DNA from: Dolichospermum compactum NIES-806
GTDB taxonomy: Bacteria; Cyanobacteriota; Cyanobacteriia; Cyanobacteriales; Nostocaceae
Direction: 5' to 3'
DNA length: 64,000 bases
Assembly: GCF_002368115.1 (NCBI RefSeq)
Contig: NZ_AP018316.1
Location: 4,088,666 to 4,152,665 of the forward strand
Position numbers and translations under genes: made by a program. Positions 61,862-64,000 of this stretch are shown in pieces; positions within the stretch are counted from its first letter, which is position 1; every line of letters starts with the position of its first letter. Below the pieces are notes generated by a model, which worked only from the letters and a program-made list of their open reading frames with translations, was not told the DNA's origin and ran no database searches.

Positions 61862-63409
61862 TTAAGAAAACTTGGTTAAAAATCCCAATAATTGTTTAGT
61901 TTTTGGTGTGAGTAAAGTCTTACGATAAGCGTCTGCGGCTTTTTTAATGGCTTCTGCTTGGGTGGGGTAAGGATGAATTACACTGCTAAGTTTACTTAAA
62001 CCAATATTGTTAACAATAGCTGTCGTAATTTCGGAAATCATCTCTCCTGCGTGATTAGCAACTATGGTTGCACCCAGGATTTGATCTGATCCTTTTTTGT
62101 GATGTATCTTTAAAAAACCAGATTCTTCATGATCTGCGATCGCTCGATCTATGCGACTATAAGGAATCTTAATAGTTTCTATCTCTATACCTAATTTTTC
62201 TGCCTCATTTGCATACATCCCTACATGAGCAATTTCCGGGCTGGTATATGTCACCCAAGGCATCACCAAACTACTGAGTTTAGCTCGTCCCCAACCAAAA
62301 GGCGAAAATAGGGTATTTTTAATCACAATTCGTGCTGCTGCATCTGCCGCGTGAGTAAATTTCCAATTCATGCAGATATCACCAGCGGCGTAAATTTTGG
62401 GATTTGTGGTTTGCAAATAATCATTCACTTTCACACCCAAGGTTTGATCATATTCTACACCCACTGCCTCTAAATTCAAATTTTCCACATTTGGCGCACG
62501 CCCCGCACCAACTAAAATTTCATCAACTGTCACCGAATCTCTTTCACTATTTACAGAAAAATAGAGGCGTTTTCCTTCTGTAACTGTGACAACTTCTTCT
62601 AATTGACAATTTAATACTAAACGAATCCCTTCATCAATTAAAACTTTTTGCAAAATTTCCGCTGCTTCTGGATCTTCCTGATTTAAAATATGTGAACCTC
62701 GATGAAATAATGTCACTTCACAACCCAAACGCCGAAATGTCTGCGCCAATTCACAACCAACAGGACCACCACCAATTACTGCTAATTTTTCTGGTTTCTG
62801 AGTTAGAGAAAAAACAGTTTCATTAGTTAAATAACCTGCGGCTTCAATTCCGCGAATTTTTGGTTTAACCGCCCTAGCACCCGTGGCAATGACAGCTTTT
62901 TTAAACTTTAATGTTTGATCATCAACTTCTATAGTATTCTGACTTTTAAATTTACCAGCACCTAAAAAAACATCAATTCCTAAACTTTTAAATCTTTCCA
63001 CAGAATCATGATGACTAATACTCGCCCGAATCCGCCGCATTCTCTCCATAACTGTGGCAAAATCTACATCAAATTGTTGGGAAATATTAATCCCTAAATC
63101 CTTGGCTTTTTTGATTTCTTCAACTACACGAGCAGAACGAATTAAACATTTAGAGGGGATACAACCAAAATTTAAACAATCTCCTCCCATGAGATTTTTT
63201 TCAATTAATGCTATTTTCAAACCCAAATCTAAACCCGCAGCCCCCGCAGCGACAACTAAACCCGCAGTTCCCCCACCAATAACTACCAAATCATAATAAT
63301 CAGCCGCTTGGGGATTTAGCCAGTTATCGGGATGAACATTTTTGATTAGTTTTTGATTAAATTCATCCATGGGACGCATTGTGACTCTTGGACATTCTGA
63401 ATTTGACAT
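61862..63409 (-). CDS. Mercuric-reductase-like FAD disulfide oxidoreductase
   Basis: 515 residues of the pyridine nucleotide-disulfide oxidoreductase class I. FAD-binding VVIGGGTAGLVVAAG at about residue 42, redox-active pair Cys78/Cys83 in GGDCLNFGCIPSK, NAD(P)-binding VIGGGPVGCELAQ (about 216) and the dimer-domain end VIHPYPTQAEAIKKAAD with its catalytic His-Pro. There is no N-terminal metal-binding domain and no C-terminal Cys pair, so true mercury reduction is doubtful; such genes are widely labelled mercuric reductase. It is probably cotranscribed with the TVP38 protein upstream. Confidence 0.9.
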   Translation of the reverse strand: MSNSECPRVTMRPMDEFNQKLIKNVHPDNWLNPQAADYYDLVVIGGGTAGLVVAAGAAGLDLGLKIALIEKNLMGGDCLNFGCIPSKCLIRSARVVEEIKKAKDLGINISQQFDVDFATVMERMRRIRASISHHDSVERFKSLGIDVFLGAGKFKSQNTIEVDDQTLKFKKAVIATGARAVKPKIRGIEAAGYLTNETVFSLTQKPEKLAVIGGGPVGCELAQTFRRLGCEVTLFHRGSHILNQEDPEAAEILQKVLIDEGIRLVLNCQLEEVVTVTEGKRLYFSVNSERDSVTVDEILVGAGRAPNVENLNLEAVGVEYDQTLGVKVNDYLQTTNPKIYAAGDICMNWKFTHAADAAARIVIKNTLFSPFGWGRAKLSSLVMPWVTYTSPEIAHVGMYANEAEKLGIEIETIKIPYSRIDRAIADHEESGFLKIHHKKGSDQILGATIVANHAGEMISEITTAIVNNIGLSKLSSVIHPYPTQAEAIKKAADAYRKTLLTPKTKQLLGFLTKFS

Positions 63410-63547
63410 TAGTATTACCTCTAAATGGTCAAGTATAAAGTGTATTTTTGATTGGGCGATCTTTTTTACAGATACATCATTTTCAAAAATTTGTCAGTTT
63501 TATATTTAACAAATTTCCCAAAATTTTTGCGGATTAAAAATAGAACA

Positions 63548-64000
63548 TTATTCTGAAATTTCCTCTTCTAAGGCTTTTTTAGCGATCTTAGTTACATAAA
63601 CTGTAACAGCAATTGTCGCTATAAACCCAATAATTTGAATTACCCAGTGGAGGATCATATTACTAGGTTGATTCTTATTAGCAATTAAGGCTAAATCTCC
63701 TGCTAAATATCCAATATAAACATACATAATTGTCCCCGGAATCATTCCTACTGAACCCAGAAGATAGTCTTTAAAAGAAACACTAGTAACTCCCAAAGCG
63801 TAGTTTAATAAGTTGAAAGGAAAGAGGGGAGAAAGTCGAGTTAATAAGACAATTTTTAATCCTTCTTTACTAACTGCTTTATCAATGATGGCAAATTTTT
63901 TATACCTAGATATTTTCTCTTTCACCCAACCTCTAGCTAAATAACGTCCTACTAAAAATGCAGCTACAGCCCCCAAAGTAGCACCAATAAACACATATAA
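63548..64000 (-). CDS. TVP38/TMEM64 (DedA-like) membrane protein, partial
   Basis: The frame is open to the right window edge; the N-terminus lies outside. Seen here: GATLGAVAAFLVGRYLARGW (family motif), LSPLFPFNLLNYALGVT (the FxPFN core) and IPGTIMYVYIGYLAG, then a last membrane helix and a charged tail (KKALEEEISE). Such proteins are inner-membrane, of the VTT group, and may move lipids. The pairing with a mercuric-reductase-like flavoprotein is common in cyanobacteria, from general knowledge. The 138 bp between them hold no gene. Confidence 0.88.
   Translation of the reverse strand, partial: LYVFIGATLGAVAAFLVGRYLARGWVKEKISRYKKFAIIDKAVSKEGLKIVLLTRLSPLFPFNLLNYALGVTSVSFKDYLLGSVGMIPGTIMYVYIGYLAGDLALIANKNQPSNMILHWVIQIIGFIATIAVTVYVTKIAKKALEEEISE

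Noticed and set aside
61862..63409. True mercuric reductase of a mer operon
   Set aside because: There is no heavy-metal-binding domain, no C-terminal Cys pair and no merR/merT neighbour, so only the general flavoprotein call is supported.

Overview
The window is chromosomal DNA of a cyanobacterium, most likely a filamentous Nostocales strain (Anabaena/Dolichospermum/Nostoc type). The octamer GCGATCGC (HIP1) recurs throughout, base composition is AT-rich, intergenic gaps carry tandem heptamer repeats (STRR) and small palindromic elements, and the gene content is typical: COP23 proteins, a 4-Cys Ser/Thr kinase, GlgC, hopanoid HpnA/HpnH, Uma2 nucleases and a hybrid CheB-CheR-histidine kinase. 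No rRNA, tRNA or CRISPR array was found.

Layout. 1-4.6 kb: the end of a secreted trypsin-like protease, a COP23 protein and a Ser/Thr kinase cut in two by a 1,153 bp IS4-family element with a 9 bp target duplication. 5-14 kb: housekeeping genes (clpB, a Uma2 nuclease, a DUF924 protein, an SRPBCC protein, a rubredoxin, a BaiN/YhiN-type flavoprotein, lpxD, an ExbB/ExbD pair). 14.8-18.3 kb: a large MmeI-like single-chain restriction-modification enzyme. 18.3-22.1 kb: a cytochrome P450 divergent from hpnA-hpnH. 22.2-28.8 kb: accessory genes and gene remains (an Rpn-type nuclease with a long GMQQ repeat, a DUF29 protein, three degraded genes, a nuclease-TPR fusion, a TonB-like protein). 29-30.2 kb: two peroxiredoxins. 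30.2-38.6 kb: seven consecutive minus-strand genes for exported proteins (two trypsin-like proteases, two COP23 proteins, a beta-helix protein, a Gly/Ala-repeat protein, a likely outer-membrane protein). 39.4-42.3 kb: dnaJ, a small P-loop kinase and glgC. 42.5-44.8 kb: a compact type II restriction-modification system (M convergent with R and an Xre-type regulator). 44.9-51.8 kb: a response-regulator diguanylate cyclase and a 1,776-residue CheB-CheR-PAS-GAF-histidine kinase-receiver protein. 52-58.6 kb: a second Uma2 gene and a defence-like island (a PLD-helicase split by one frameshift, an HsdR-N-like nuclease, a GxxExxY protein, an antitoxin-like protein) whose genes are separated by copies of one inverted-repeat family. 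58.6-64 kb: a TPR protein, recR, an Rpn pseudogene, miaE, a sterol desaturase-family protein, a mercuric-reductase-like flavoprotein and the end of a TVP38/DedA-like membrane protein.

The most interesting points are the repeated pairing of trypsin-like proteases with COP23 proteins at two loci; a 58-residue C-terminal domain shared by a protease and a beta-helix neighbour; the repeat-partitioned defence island with a helicase frameshifted at an A7 tract; and very recent mobility (two 198 bp TA-flanked elements differing by one base, and a cleanly reversible IS insertion). Function calls rest on motifs read by eye; no database search was possible.
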